This document shows positions 1 to 8,922 of a stretch of DNA of 64,000 bases, piece by piece. Under the pieces are notes generated by a model that had not been told where the DNA came from, ran no database searches, and saw only the letters and a list, made by a program, of their open reading frames with translations. Within the stretch, counting starts at the first letter, position 1, and the number at the start of each line of letters is the position of its first letter. The translations under genes and the position numbers were made by a program. Source of the stretch: Bacteroidota bacterium (GTDB taxonomy: Bacteria > Bacteroidota > Bacteroidia > Chitinophagales > Chitinophagaceae); contig JACPEA010000011.1 of assembly GCA_016183765.1 (NCBI GenBank), positions 434,001 through 498,000 of the forward strand, written 5' to 3'.

Positions 1-1437
1 ACAGAAAACCTGGCGCAAGACCTGCGTGCAGACGGTTTTAATGCGGCGGCTTATCATGCCGGGCTCGACAAAACCACCCGCGATGAGCGGCAGGACCTGT
101 TCCTGAAAGATGATATCCGCATCATGGTGGCTACCATTGCCTTTGGTATGGGCATCAATAAAAGTAATGTGCGTTTTGTGGTGCATGCCGATCTGCCCAA
201 GAATATTGAGGGCTATTACCAGGAAACCGGCCGTGCCGGTCGCGATGGTTTACCCAGTGAAGCCATCTTGTTCTACAGTTCGGGGGACGTGGTGAAACTG
301 AAAGGGTTTGCACAGGTAGAAAACAATCCTGAGCAGACGCAGATCCTTTTGAAAAAGCTCAACCAGATGGTACAGCTTTGCGAAACCCGCGGCTGCCGCA
401 GAAAATACCTGCTGGCTTATTTTGACGAACAGGCACCTGATTATTGCGGCAGCTGCGATAACTGTTTGAATAAACCCGAGCTGCAGGAGCGGACAGTGAT
501 TGCTCAAAAGATACTGAGCACCGTATACAGGCTGAACCAGTCTTTCGGCATGCGTTATGTGGTGGACATACTGAAGGGAAGCCATGGCGAAAAAATCCGT
601 GAAGAACATAAGAAATTATCGGTGTATGGTGTTGGCAAAGACGAGCCAAAAGAAGCATGGCTGCATTATGTGAAGGAGTTGTTGTACTACGGTTACCTGC
701 AGCAATCCGAAGGAGAATATCCTGTATTGAAACTGACAGAAAAAAGCAACGCTGTATTGTTCAAGGGAGAAAAAGTATTCCTGTCGGCACCTGTGCAGGT
801 TAGTATTGCCAAAGAACCGGTGATCTACCAGCAACACGATTACGAGAGACCATTGTTCGAAGAACTGAAAAAATTACGTAACCGCATTGCTCATGAAGAG
901 AATGTGCCGGCTTATCTCATCTTCAGCGACAGCAGTTTACTGGACCTGGCTACTTATTTACCTGTTACCCAAACCGACCTGCCAAAGATCTCCGGTTTTG
1001 GTGCGTTCAAAATTGAAAAATACGGGGAGGCTTTTCTTGAAAAAGTGCAGGACTATTGCAGCGAACATAAAATAGCCAGCCGGATGGAGCTGAAACAGCC
1101 CGCCAAAACAAAACGGGTGCCGGTTACCCGTGAGCGGGCATCGGATACCAAACGGATCAGTTACGAAATGTACCGGTCTGGCAAATCTGTACAGGAGATC
1201 GCTGAAGAAAGGCAGCTGGCCGCTACTACGATAGAAACACACTTCAGTTATTATATTACTACCGGCGAACTGGATGTGAATGAATTTGTTTCTTCCGATA
1301 AACAGGAACTGATAGAAGCTGCGGCCAACCAGTTTGGGCGACTGGGTCTAAAACAGATCAAAGACCATTTGCCGGACCATATCAGTTACGGCGAAATACG
1401 GATGACCATATCAGCAATGAATAGCCGCGACAAGTGA
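1..1437 (+). CDS. recQ: ATP-dependent DNA helicase RecQ, 5' truncated by the window edge
   Basis: The reading frame is open from the first base, so the start lies outside the window; 478 residues are visible. RecQ unwinds DNA 3'-5' during recombination and fork repair. The fragment starts in the second RecA-like lobe: motif V (AFGMGINKSNVRFVVH) and motif VI (YYQETGRAGRDG) are intact. A four-cysteine zinc site follows at about residues 127-160 (CETRGC then YCGSCDNC), then a winged-helix RQC region, an HRDC domain at about 283-360, and a C-terminal helix-turn-helix extension (RISYEMYRSGKSVQEIAEE). The HRDC plus extra HTH tail is the usual Bacteroidota RecQ layout. Walker A and DEAH motifs must lie upstream of the window. 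Confidence 0.95.
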   Translation, partial: TENLAQDLRADGFNAAAYHAGLDKTTRDERQDLFLKDDIRIMVATIAFGMGINKSNVRFVVHADLPKNIEGYYQETGRAGRDGLPSEAILFYSSGDVVKLKGFAQVENNPEQTQILLKKLNQMVQLCETRGCRRKYLLAYFDEQAPDYCGSCDNCLNKPELQERTVIAQKILSTVYRLNQSFGMRYVVDILKGSHGEKIREEHKKLSVYGVGKDEPKEAWLHYVKELLYYGYLQQSEGEYPVLKLTEKSNAVLFKGEKVFLSAPVQVSIAKEPVIYQQHDYERPLFEELKKLRNRIAHEENVPAYLIFSDSSLLDLATYLPVTQTDLPKISGFGAFKIEKYGEAFLEKVQDYCSEHKIASRMELKQPAKTKRVPVTRERASDTKRISYEMYRSGKSVQEIAEERQLAATTIETHFSYYITTGELDVNEFVSSDKQELIEAAANQFGRLGLKQIKDHLPDHISYGEIRMTISAMNSRDK

Positions 1438-1448
1438 CTGGAACTGCA

Positions 1449-2408
1449 TTAATGCAATGCCCAGTCCAGCGCCCTTGCTTCGGCCCAGCTGCATGCAGAT
1501 CCCCGGGCCATAAAACCACAATGCCCCCCTTGTTCAGGTGTTTCCAGGAAAACGAAGGAGTGTTCGGCGATGATCTCTTCACACAAACATTCCGGTGTGA
1601 GGAAGCTGTCGTTTTTGGCCTGTACAATCAATGTGGGTATCCGAATGTTTTTAAGCAAAGGTTTTACACTTGCCTTGCTGTAAAAATCAAAAGCATCCCT
1701 GAATCCGTGTAGTGGCGCAGTGTAACGGTTGTCGAAATCTGTAAAATGTTTGATCTTCTCATACCCTTCATAGCTGATGAGCCCCGGAAAGATCTTTGAT
1801 TTGGCTTTGATCTTTTCGCCCAGTTTGCGCAGAAAACGGTTATTGTATATTTTGTTGGCCGACTGCGATAGCATTCTAACACTACTCAGCAGGTCGCAGG
1901 GTACGGAAAAACCGATCACTTTTTTTACCTGAACGGGAACCTCATCGGGGAACTCCGCAATGGCGCGTAAACTCAGACTGCCGCCCATGCTGAACCCGAC
2001 CAATACGATCTCTTCATAACCATAATGCCGGGTACAGTGTTCGATCACCAGCCTGAGATCACCTGCATCGCCATGGTGGTAGAATCTTGGCAGCCGGTTC
2101 AACTCACCGCTACAGCTGCGGCAGTTCCAGCCCAGTGCATCAAAGCCGTTCTGTGAAAACAGTTTGGCCATACCGGTCACATAGTGGCGCGTGGAATCCC
2201 CTTCCAGTCCGTGGGTAATGATTACCAGTTTGTTATTGCCGGTCCGGTGCCAGTCAAGATCAACAAAATCTCCATCCGGCAATTCCAGCCTTTCTCTTTC
2301 CAGGTAAGTAAAATCCACTTTCCGGAAAAGGCTTGGGATAATGGTCTGCAGGTGTCCATTGAATTGCCAGAACGGGGCTTTAAAAGTTGCTTTTGGAAGA
2401 ATCGGCAT
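1449..2408 (-). CDS. YheT-family alpha/beta hydrolase
   Basis: 319 residues, the usual size for the YheT/ABHD1-3 group of serine hydrolases, which act on short-chain or lipid esters; the substrate is unknown. The family start (APFWQFNGHLQTI) is present, as are HGLEGDSTRHY before the oxyanion region, the nucleophile elbow GFSMGGS, an acid loop (AKNDSFLTP) and the catalytic His in GGHCGF. The ATG giving MPILPKATF is chosen because the upstream in-frame codons read only through a microrepeat array (SFTHPLIHSSTHSL-like translation), and because a -7 box TACCTTCGC lies just upstream, giving a leader of only a few bases. It converges with recQ, 11 bp away. Confidence 0.85.
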   Translation of the reverse strand: MPILPKATFKAPFWQFNGHLQTIIPSLFRKVDFTYLERERLELPDGDFVDLDWHRTGNNKLVIITHGLEGDSTRHYVTGMAKLFSQNGFDALGWNCRSCSGELNRLPRFYHHGDAGDLRLVIEHCTRHYGYEEIVLVGFSMGGSLSLRAIAEFPDEVPVQVKKVIGFSVPCDLLSSVRMLSQSANKIYNNRFLRKLGEKIKAKSKIFPGLISYEGYEKIKHFTDFDNRYTAPLHGFRDAFDFYSKASVKPLLKNIRIPTLIVQAKNDSFLTPECLCEEIIAEHSFVFLETPEQGGHCGFMARGSACSWAEARALDWALH

Positions 2409-2411
2409 GGA

Positions 2412-2420
2412 GCGAAGGTA
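2412..2420 (-). promoter_or_regulatory. -7 box TACCTTCGC of the YheT-like hydrolase gene
   Basis: It matches the Bacteroidota -7 consensus TAnnTTTG with one change (TTCG for TTTG). It lies 4 nt upstream of the ATG, so the message would be nearly leaderless. The upstream side, where a -33 element would sit, is occupied by a microrepeat palindrome. The 17 bases from here into the repeat are identical to those upstream of hflX. Confidence 0.6.
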
Positions 2421-2539
2421 ATCAATGAGTGAATGGGTGGATGAGTGAATGAGTGGATGAGTGAAGGGGGAATAATTTTTAAAAATTCCTCCAAACAAAA
2501 CATTCGCTCATTCACTCATCCACTCATTCACTCATTGAT
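2421..2539. repeat. Intergenic palindrome with TGRR tetranucleotide arms
   Basis: Two 39-nt arms (2421-2459 and 2501-2539) are inverted copies matching at about 36 of 39 positions. Each arm is a run of alternating TGAG, TGAA and TGGA units. The 41-nt centre holds an AT-rich inner palindrome (GGAAT..ATTTTTAAAAATT..CC). The element separates two divergent promoters: the hydrolase -7 box on the left and the corA -7 box on the right. Arms that are simple repeats as well as inverted copies are unusual. It could be a cruciform or an insulating hairpin; function is not known. Confidence 0.8.
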
Positions 2540-2545
2540 AATTTG

Positions 2546-2554
2546 TACCTTCCC
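2546..2554 (+). promoter_or_regulatory. -7 box TACCTTCCC of corA
   Basis: TACCTTCCC resembles the TAnnTTTG box and precedes the chosen ATG by only three bases, giving an almost leaderless corA message. It sits directly beside the right arm of the microrepeat palindrome. Confidence 0.5.
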
Positions 2555-2557
2555 TGT

Positions 2558-3655
2558 ATGTCACAAAATAAGTATCTCAAATATTTTAAGCTGTCGTCGC
2601 TGTTTAATACCAGGCGGACAAGGGATATTTTCCAGGTGAACCCCACCGTGGTTCCGCAGCGGGAAGAAGCGAAAGAGAGTAAGGTCAGCGTGTTTGATTA
2701 TTCGCAGGGGCATTTGCATGAACATTCGTTTACGGGCATCACCGATTGTTTCCCTTTTAAAGACAACCACCATACCACCTGGATCAATATTGATGGTATC
2801 CGTAAAGCGGATGTGGAAGCGGTCTGTAATCATTATTCGGTACACATACTGATACAGGAAGATATCCTGAGCGTGGGGCAACGGCCCAAGATGGACGAGA
2901 TGGACCCGGTGCTTTCCTGTTTGCTGAACATGCTCTACTTCAATGAACGTACCGGTGCAGTGGAAACGGAGCAGATCAGTATTGTGCTGGGCAGGGATTT
3001 TGTGCTTTCGTTCCAGGAAGATGCCAGCCGGGATGTGTTTGATCCCATCCGTGAAAAATTAAGGATCGCCAACAGCAAACTGCGGATCAGTAATGCCGAC
3101 TATCTCTGTTATGCGCTTCTCGATATGATCGTGGATAATTATTATGTGGTGATGGAGAAGCTGGGAGAGCATATCGAGTTGCTGGAGGAAAAGATCATCC
3201 GCAGCAGCAATACCCGCGCTTTGGCCGAGATCAACAACCTGCGGAAAGAACTGATCGTATTGAAACGGAATGTAAACCCCGTGCGGGAGCTCATCAACGG
3301 TTTTATCCGCAGCGACAGCGACCTGTTGGAAGAACGGACCACCAAGTATTTCAAAGATGTGTACGATCATATTGTACAGGCCAATGACCTGGCAGAGAAC
3401 TACCGCGATATGATGATGAACCTGCAGGACCTCTATCTCAGCAATGTAAACCTGAAGATGAACGAAGTGATGAAAGTGATGGCCGTGGTAACCTGCCTGT
3501 TGGCGCCTGCCACCGTTATCGGCGGCATCTTCGGAATGAACTTTGACCGCATACCTTACCTGCATCACCAATACGGCTTTTTCATCGCGGTAGGATTGAT
3601 GCTGATCGTTCCTGTATGGATGGTATTCGTATTCCGGCGGCGAGGCTGGTTTTAA
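2558..3655 (+). CDS. corA: CorA-family magnesium/cobalt transporter
   Basis: 365 residues. CorA forms a pentameric inner-membrane channel for Mg2+ and Co2+. The N-terminal two thirds is the cytoplasmic alpha/beta domain plus a long helix. Two transmembrane segments lie at the C-terminus, with the diagnostic GMN motif at the end of TM1 (GGIFGMNFDRIPY) and a basic tail (FRRRGWF). The ATG (MSQNKYLKYF) is chosen over an in-frame TTG 15 nt upstream because that TTG overlaps the -7 box. It is monocistronic and convergent with the MATE gene. Confidence 0.93.
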   Translation: MSQNKYLKYFKLSSLFNTRRTRDIFQVNPTVVPQREEAKESKVSVFDYSQGHLHEHSFTGITDCFPFKDNHHTTWINIDGIRKADVEAVCNHYSVHILIQEDILSVGQRPKMDEMDPVLSCLLNMLYFNERTGAVETEQISIVLGRDFVLSFQEDASRDVFDPIREKLRIANSKLRISNADYLCYALLDMIVDNYYVVMEKLGEHIELLEEKIIRSSNTRALAEINNLRKELIVLKRNVNPVRELINGFIRSDSDLLEERTTKYFKDVYDHIVQANDLAENYRDMMMNLQDLYLSNVNLKMNEVMKVMAVVTCLLAPATVIGGIFGMNFDRIPYLHHQYGFFIAVGLMLIVPVWMVFVFRRRGWF

Positions 3656-3736
3656 GCATTGGCAGACGCTTCTCTCTGCAGTATCTCCCCGAACTCCCCG
3701 CCTCCGCGGTGAAAAAAATCCAGCCATCCGTCAACG

Positions 3737-5134
3737 CTATATCTTAACCAGCTTCCATCTGCCTCTTTTGAACAGGATCACGCTGGTAGTGGTGATGCAG
3801 GTCTCCGTTACCACGATGGCAATGAACACGCCGGTAGGACCCATATTCCACACTTTGGCCAATAGCCAGGCAAAAGGTATCTGGAAGATCCAGAACCAGA
3901 ACAGGTTGATCCAGGTGGGCGTTCTGCTATCACCGGCGCCATTGAACGCGTTGATCATGACCATACCCACACCATAAAAAACATAACCCAGGCTTACAAT
4001 ACGCAAAGCCTGCACGGCGGTTTTTACTACGGCGGGATCTGTATTGATCAGCGACACAAAAAACTCGGCAGAAGTCAGGAACAGAATAGATACGATGCCC
4101 ATGAAAATGGCATTGTACTGCGCGGTCTTCCAGACAGATTTTTCTGCGCGTTCGGGTTGCCCGGCGCCCAGGTTCTGACCTACCAGTGTGGCAGCGGCAT
4201 TACTGAGGCCCCAGGCTGGCATCAGGAAGAAGATGAGCAAACGGATGGCGATGGTATAACCTGCAATGGCGTCGCTGCCGAAACCTGAAATGATGCGGGC
4301 CATGGCGATCCAGCTGGCAGAACCGATCAGGAACTGCAGGGTGGCGGTGGAGGCAATGCTGAAAATAGATCTCAGCAAAGAGAGGTCGGGTATGAAATGC
4401 CGTAAATGGATCTTGATGATGCCTTTTCCTTTGAACAGGTGATAAACCTGGTAACATACGCCAATGCCCCGCCCGATGGTAGTGGCAATGGCGGCGCCGG
4501 GTAATCCATGATAATGGATCAATATAGGACAAAGAATGATGTTACAGATATTGGCCAGCCATAAACTGCGCATGGCGATAGCCGCATCACCCGCACCACG
4601 GAAAATACCGTTGATGAGGAATAACAGCATGATCACGATATTACCTACGAGCATGATGCGTGTATAAGTATGACCCATGGCTACGATGGCCGCATCGGCA
4701 CCCATCAGCTCCAGTATCTCTTCTGCAAAAAAGAAACCGGTAATACTGATCAGGACGGTTATTATGAACGCAAGCAGGGCGGCTTGTGCACCTGCTTTGG
4801 CGGCGGCATCGTAATGTTTCTCGCCTACACGGCGGGCAACCATGGCGGTAGCTCCCATGCTTAAACCGATGGCCACGGAATAGATAATGGTTAAAAAGGA
4901 TTCGGTGAGCCCGACCGCGGCTGCTGCATTTGGTCCCAGTTTACCTACGAAAAATATGTCCACAACAGCAAACACCGATTCCATGCACATTTCGAGAATC
5001 ATAGGGATGGCCAGCATGAAAATGGCTTTGCGGATGCTGCCCGTGGTAAAATCCTGGTGTTCACTTCGGAGCGATTCTTTGAGATAAGACCAGACAGACG
5101 TTTTGCCTTTATGCGTAGTTGTATCAACAGTCAT
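3737..5134 (-). CDS. MATE-family multidrug efflux transporter
   Basis: 465 residues with about twelve hydrophobic segments and the family's two-fold repeat. Typical motifs are present: PMILEMCMESVFAVVDIFFVG near the N-terminus and GLSNAAATLVGQNLGAGQPERAE after TM7. MATE proteins export cationic drugs in exchange for Na+ or H+. The start at MTVDTTTHKGK is preferred over an in-frame ATG 36 nt upstream, because the extra codons (FVILTYYT) fall in the AT-rich promoter region. It stands alone; no regulator is adjacent and the substrate cannot be predicted. Confidence 0.9.
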   Translation of the reverse strand: MTVDTTTHKGKTSVWSYLKESLRSEHQDFTTGSIRKAIFMLAIPMILEMCMESVFAVVDIFFVGKLGPNAAAAVGLTESFLTIIYSVAIGLSMGATAMVARRVGEKHYDAAAKAGAQAALLAFIITVLISITGFFFAEEILELMGADAAIVAMGHTYTRIMLVGNIVIMLLFLINGIFRGAGDAAIAMRSLWLANICNIILCPILIHYHGLPGAAIATTIGRGIGVCYQVYHLFKGKGIIKIHLRHFIPDLSLLRSIFSIASTATLQFLIGSASWIAMARIISGFGSDAIAGYTIAIRLLIFFLMPAWGLSNAAATLVGQNLGAGQPERAEKSVWKTAQYNAIFMGIVSILFLTSAEFFVSLINTDPAVVKTAVQALRIVSLGYVFYGVGMVMINAFNGAGDSRTPTWINLFWFWIFQIPFAWLLAKVWNMGPTGVFIAIVVTETCITTTSVILFKRGRWKLVKI

Positions 5135-5455
5135 TGTATAATAAGTTAAAATAACAAATGGGATTGCCAATGGTAATGGATGTCCATTACGGAAACCGGG
5201 GAATTGTGAGCCTAAGCTTCAATTATGTCTGCCTAAGCCCTGCTTAGCTGTTCATCGGCGTAGAATTGATAAAAGGAAACGACAGTTTTTAATGTGGTAG
5301 CGTTGTTACGAAACGAAAATAGGGAAATGATACAGAAAATAACCCAAGGGGTCAAGATAAACGGTCGTAAAATGGTATGAATGAAACTGCTATTACGAAC
5401 GTCTTGATGCAATAGCTGGTTGTTGCCGGGTTAACTGACTGGTATTCATTTGTTA
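5135..5455. other. Intergenic region upstream of the MATE gene
   Basis: About 320 bp without a convincing gene. The left part carries the MATE promoter region on the minus strand (AT-rich, with TTATTTTAAC about 20 nt before the ATG). The rest contains two copies of GCCTAAGC about 30 nt apart and no strong hairpin or open frame. Confidence 0.4.
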
Positions 5456-6598
5456 TTACAGTTCTGTGAAAGTGGTGATGGTCATGGTCTGGTTATGCAG
5501 TTCGCAGTGGGTTTGCTGACCAAAGGGCGCGATCTCGCCGTATGAATAGAAACCGGTGATAGCGCTTTCCGGTCCGAGCGCTTTCCGGGCGGCTTTGATC
5601 TCTTCCGCTGTCCGTTCCTGCAGGATGCGTTTGCGGCCCACACAGCTCACGAGTATGGATAATTCCGGTGTTTTCTTGACACCTGTTGCCAATACGCTGG
5701 TAGCAGCTTCAGAAGAAGCATGGATGATTTTGTCGAAATTGGCTTTCATCAAATGCACTTTGCTTCCTTCGGGCAGGTTGCCGGCGAAGATCATGCTTTT
5801 GTTCTCCTCGTTGATGGAGAGGATGGTCCGTACCAGGCTGTAACCCTGGTGTTCTACCTGCATGGACAGCGGAAAGAACAATGCGGCGCCGGGAAGTTCT
5901 TCCGCATAAGGGCCCAGGTATTCCTTGTATAGATCAAGTGCGTTCCGGTTATCAATTTCGTACAGGATATTGTTTTCAGACCGGGTGATGATGCGTTCGC
6001 GGCCAAATTCCTCCCATCCGCCAAAAGAACTATGTGCTACCAGAAGGTGCCGGCTATATAAACCGATGGCTACCACTTTCCCTTCTGTGGCTGCAGCATT
6101 TAAACCTACCTGTGTTTTCTGAAAGCGTTCCGCATCGCCGGCCAACCCGCCGGTAACGGGTATCTGCCTGGGATTGTTCTCATTAAAACCTCTTACCAAT
6201 TCGCCGCCGTTGATAAAGCTGCTTTCTGATAATACGAATATGGACACGAGTTCATCCGTGTCCAGTTGTTTCATGAGTGAACGGCCGGTTTCGAGGCTGC
6301 TGCTGTTGCGGTTTACCTGTACCGCTGTTGTGCGGACCCGGGTTTTTTCGAACTGGATGGCGGTAACGGAAAGGGTCTTATCGAAGACCGTATCATCCAG
6401 GATCTCTCCTGCAGTAGAGCAGGACACGATCTCTGCATTGGGGTATTGAGAACGGATATGCGAAAAGAGGTCCTGCCTGGTCACCAATTCTCCCGACCCA
6501 AAAACCAGTACCAGCTGGCAGGCAGCGCTGTCAATATTTGTGGAATGGTTGAGTTCATGCCATTGGTTTCCTGCATAATATTGCTGAATTGTTCTCAT
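5456..6598 (-). CDS. FIST N/C-domain sensory protein
   Basis: 380 residues. The first half is FIST_N (QLVLVFGSGELV, EIVSCSTAGEIL, VTGGLAGDAERFQKT) and the second half FIST_C (ENILYEIDNRNALDLYKEYLG, ending in GPESAITGFYSYGEIAPFG). FIST is a proposed small-ligand-binding sensory module, often coupled to histidine kinases or methyl-accepting proteins. Here it is free-standing with no kinase beside it, so it would have to act in trans. MRTIQQYYAGNQW is taken as the start; an ATG 36 nt upstream (MSILYQSALS) with AGGA before it is a real alternative. Confidence 0.85.
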   Translation of the reverse strand: MRTIQQYYAGNQWHELNHSTNIDSAACQLVLVFGSGELVTRQDLFSHIRSQYPNAEIVSCSTAGEILDDTVFDKTLSVTAIQFEKTRVRTTAVQVNRNSSSLETGRSLMKQLDTDELVSIFVLSESSFINGGELVRGFNENNPRQIPVTGGLAGDAERFQKTQVGLNAAATEGKVVAIGLYSRHLLVAHSSFGGWEEFGRERIITRSENNILYEIDNRNALDLYKEYLGPYAEELPGAALFFPLSMQVEHQGYSLVRTILSINEENKSMIFAGNLPEGSKVHLMKANFDKIIHASSEAATSVLATGVKKTPELSILVSCVGRKRILQERTAEEIKAARKALGPESAITGFYSYGEIAPFGQQTHCELHNQTMTITTFTEL

Positions 6599-6947
6599 AG
6601 GCCGGCTCAGTGCTGACTGATACAATATAGACATTCCTGATATATAAGGAGCAGGCTATCCGGTATTTTTCATGAAGCAGGCGCTGCAATCGATTGCGGA
6701 AGCGGCAAATGTGGGGTCTCTTTTAGGACGAAACCCGGTAAAATAGCATAAGGATAAAATAAAGCCTGCTGTTTACCTAAGAATGAGTTGCCACTTACCC
6801 ACTCTGATCTTAAATAGCGTTAGATGTATGCAGCTATCCTGAAGCTGGTTGAAAATGATTAAACCGTTAAAGCAGCTTTTTACAAACCCATATACCTTCT
6901 TTAACTATTTTAACCCCTTTAACCAGTCCAACCCCTTCAACACCCCC
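6599..6947. other. Intergenic region between the FIST and CBM48-like genes
   Basis: About 350 bp with no credible coding frame. The right third holds a degenerate inverted repeat (described separately) followed by a C-rich run. No promoter is obvious apart from possible FIST upstream sequence at the left edge. Confidence 0.4.
6847..6924. repeat. Degenerate inverted repeat with GGTTAAA-like arms
   Basis: The 26-nt arms at 6847-6872 and 6899-6924 match as inverted copies at 18 of 26 positions. The right arm, read on the minus strand, is a run of GGTTAAA/AGTTAAA units. It resembles the other microrepeat palindromes in the window but is more decayed. Confidence 0.45.
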
Positions 6948-7238
6948 CTATAAAGAGATCACACTATTGCTCCCTCCGTACACATTGGGTTGTTCGCTGT
7001 CGGCAGCGGGATCATTTACCCATTCGGTAGTATTGATGCGGTATTTGAATTCGTGTTGTGAGTTTTTGGGAAGAGAAACGTCGGTACTAAAGCTGCCGTC
7101 TTTCTTTTTACTCATGATAATCGCATTTTCCCAATCGCTGTTCAGACCAAGGATCTCTATGGTTTCAGCGTTCTCAACGGCAAATGAAAATTTTACTTTG
7201 CAATAATCTTTTGTCTTGAAGTAGGTTTTCTGTATCAT
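6948..7238 (-). CDS. Small CBM48/AMPK-glycogen-binding-like protein
   Basis: 96 residues forming a single immunoglobulin-like domain of the E-set/CBM48 type: KVKFSFAVENAETIEILGLNSDW, then FSTDVSLPKNSQHEFKYRI and EWVNDPAADSEQPNVYGG. The W..DP.AD pattern resembles the glycogen-binding domain of branching enzymes and AMPK beta. There is no signal peptide, so it is probably cytoplasmic. Free-standing copies are common in Bacteroidota and a role in binding storage polysaccharide is plausible but unproven. No glycogen gene lies beside it. Confidence 0.75.
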   Translation of the reverse strand: MIQKTYFKTKDYCKVKFSFAVENAETIEILGLNSDWENAIIMSKKKDGSFSTDVSLPKNSQHEFKYRINTTEWVNDPAADSEQPNVYGGSNSVISL

Positions 7239-7386
7239 GTCTGTTTTATGTGTACCCCCTTAATACCCTTTTCAGCGAAAAGTAACCCCGGTCAGTTAAA
7301 TAATTCGTGTAAGGCTTTTGTATGACAGAAGTGGTTACAAACATTTGTGAGTTCAATCGATTGCAGGGGTTCCGCTTGGTAAAAAA

Positions 7387-7421
7387 GAAAGCCGCCTCTT
7401 TTGGAGACAGCTTTCACTAAT
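7387..7421 (-). terminator. Intrinsic terminator of the SusC/SusD operon
   Basis: On the minus strand, GAAAGCTGTCTC pairs with GAGGCGGCTTTC around a short A-rich loop and is followed by a run of T's. It lies about 25 nt after the susD-like stop codon. Confidence 0.8.
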
Positions 7422-7441
7422 AAACACTAACAGAACTCAGT

Positions 7442-8908
7442 TTATTTTTCCCACCATACTTTGGTCGTATTCAGATCGCCGCCCATGGACTGTACGGCAA
7501 GCTGGTAATTATCTGCGTTATTGGTGCGGACTGCAATCGGGTATTTAAAACGTGTGGGCATTTGTTTGCCTGCAGTACCGGTATTTACCGGTAATACCGG
7601 CATACCGGTACGCCTGTATTCGAACCAGGATTGGTAGTCGACAAAAAATAATGCATAGTATTTCTGCAATAAGATCCGCTGCAGGGTTCCGTTATAGGCT
7701 GTGGCAGAAGTGTAAGAAACGTTGGTGAAATAATCGGCCGGCATTACTGCGCCCCATTGTTCAATGGCGGCTTTTACACCCGCTTCGTAAGCCGCTTTGG
7801 CAGCAGTGGCATTATTGTTCATGAACTGAACCTCGGCTTTGATGAATTCTACTTCTGCATACGGCATGATCACGCAGATCATAGGTGTAACGGAATTGGA
7901 AGAAGCTGTCACCAGCGATACGTTTACATTCGAAGGAATATAATTGAACTGTGTTTCACTTCCAGTATATCCGCTTGGGATGCCCATATAACCGATACTT
8001 GCAGAACCTGCGGCATTTTTTGCCTGTGTAGCGAATTTGGCCCTGCGCGGATCGTTAAAAGCGTTCAGGCTGTCGAGGAAGAACTTTCCAACTGCACGGT
8101 ATGAAGTAAAATCCACCGGCCTGCCCCAGGGTGAAGTGAGTGGGGTAATGCCGGTTAATTTTAAAACAGCTGCATCATCATTACTCGCGAACACCGGGTA
8201 TTTTGTGGGGTTATCGATCATGGTCTTCAGCTGTGCATAGGCGTTTACACTGGTTTTTTTAGACAGGCGCAGTAACAGGCGCATGCGGAGTGAATTGGTG
8301 AATTTTTTCCACTTGCTCACATTGTTGGCATACAGGATCTCTGTACCATAGATCATTGATTTGGATGTATTGTACAGGTTGTTGGCCGAATCGAGGTTCT
8401 TTAGCAGTGCGGTATAAATGTTTTCCTGGCTGTCGAACCTGGGATGCAGGATACCGGCATCACCCTGTGTGGCTTCCTGCATGGGCACATCGCCAAAACA
8501 GTCTGTGAGGTTTGAATACATCCAGGCATTCAGGGTAAGGGCAATGGCCTGGTAGTTCACATCGTTTGCTTTTACGGATGTGTTGTACATCTCTTTCACG
8601 TTATTCAGCCACTGGTAATAAGTGTTCCAGGTTCCGTTGCCGGCGTTCTCGGAAATATCATACCTGTGCAAACCACCCGAAGCGCTCGGAAAAGGAAGTG
8701 CTACCTGCATGAGGTTAAATGTGATATCATCTGAACGCAGCATATTATAACCTGCTACATTATAGATGATGGGATTGATCAGTGTTCCCGGACTGATGGC
8801 ATCAATACGGTTGGGGTCTGTGTTGATCTCTTCAAAATTCTTGGTGCAGGAGCTGAGTAAGCTGCCGAACAGGAGAACAACCGCGGTAAGTTTTGTAATA
8901 TGTTTCAT
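7442..8908 (-). CDS. SusD/RagB-family outer-membrane lipoprotein
   Basis: 488 residues with a lipoprotein signal (LLFGSLLSSC, lipidated Cys21) and the N-terminal motif NFEEINTDPNRID typical of the SusD-like_2 subgroup. SusD proteins cap the SusC barrel on the cell surface and bind the incoming ligand. The tandem order susC then susD, 14 bp apart, and a shared terminator indicate one operon. No glycosidase, protease or sigma/anti-sigma pair is adjacent, so a carbohydrate substrate cannot be claimed; SusD-like_2 pairs also import peptides and other nutrients. Confidence 0.92.
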   Translation of the reverse strand: MKHITKLTAVVLLFGSLLSSCTKNFEEINTDPNRIDAISPGTLINPIIYNVAGYNMLRSDDITFNLMQVALPFPSASGGLHRYDISENAGNGTWNTYYQWLNNVKEMYNTSVKANDVNYQAIALTLNAWMYSNLTDCFGDVPMQEATQGDAGILHPRFDSQENIYTALLKNLDSANNLYNTSKSMIYGTEILYANNVSKWKKFTNSLRMRLLLRLSKKTSVNAYAQLKTMIDNPTKYPVFASNDDAAVLKLTGITPLTSPWGRPVDFTSYRAVGKFFLDSLNAFNDPRRAKFATQAKNAAGSASIGYMGIPSGYTGSETQFNYIPSNVNVSLVTASSNSVTPMICVIMPYAEVEFIKAEVQFMNNNATAAKAAYEAGVKAAIEQWGAVMPADYFTNVSYTSATAYNGTLQRILLQKYYALFFVDYQSWFEYRRTGMPVLPVNTGTAGKQMPTRFKYPIAVRTNNADNYQLAVQSMGGDLNTTKVWWEK

Positions 8909-8922
8909 ACGAATTGTAGTAA

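Noticed and set aside
2409-2498. 30-codon N-terminal extension of the YheT-like hydrolase
   Set aside because: It translates the microrepeat palindrome and overlaps the promoter -7 box.
3059-3727. 222-codon minus-strand frame across the end of corA
   Set aside because: Antisense to a well-supported corA; the His-rich translation has no family features.
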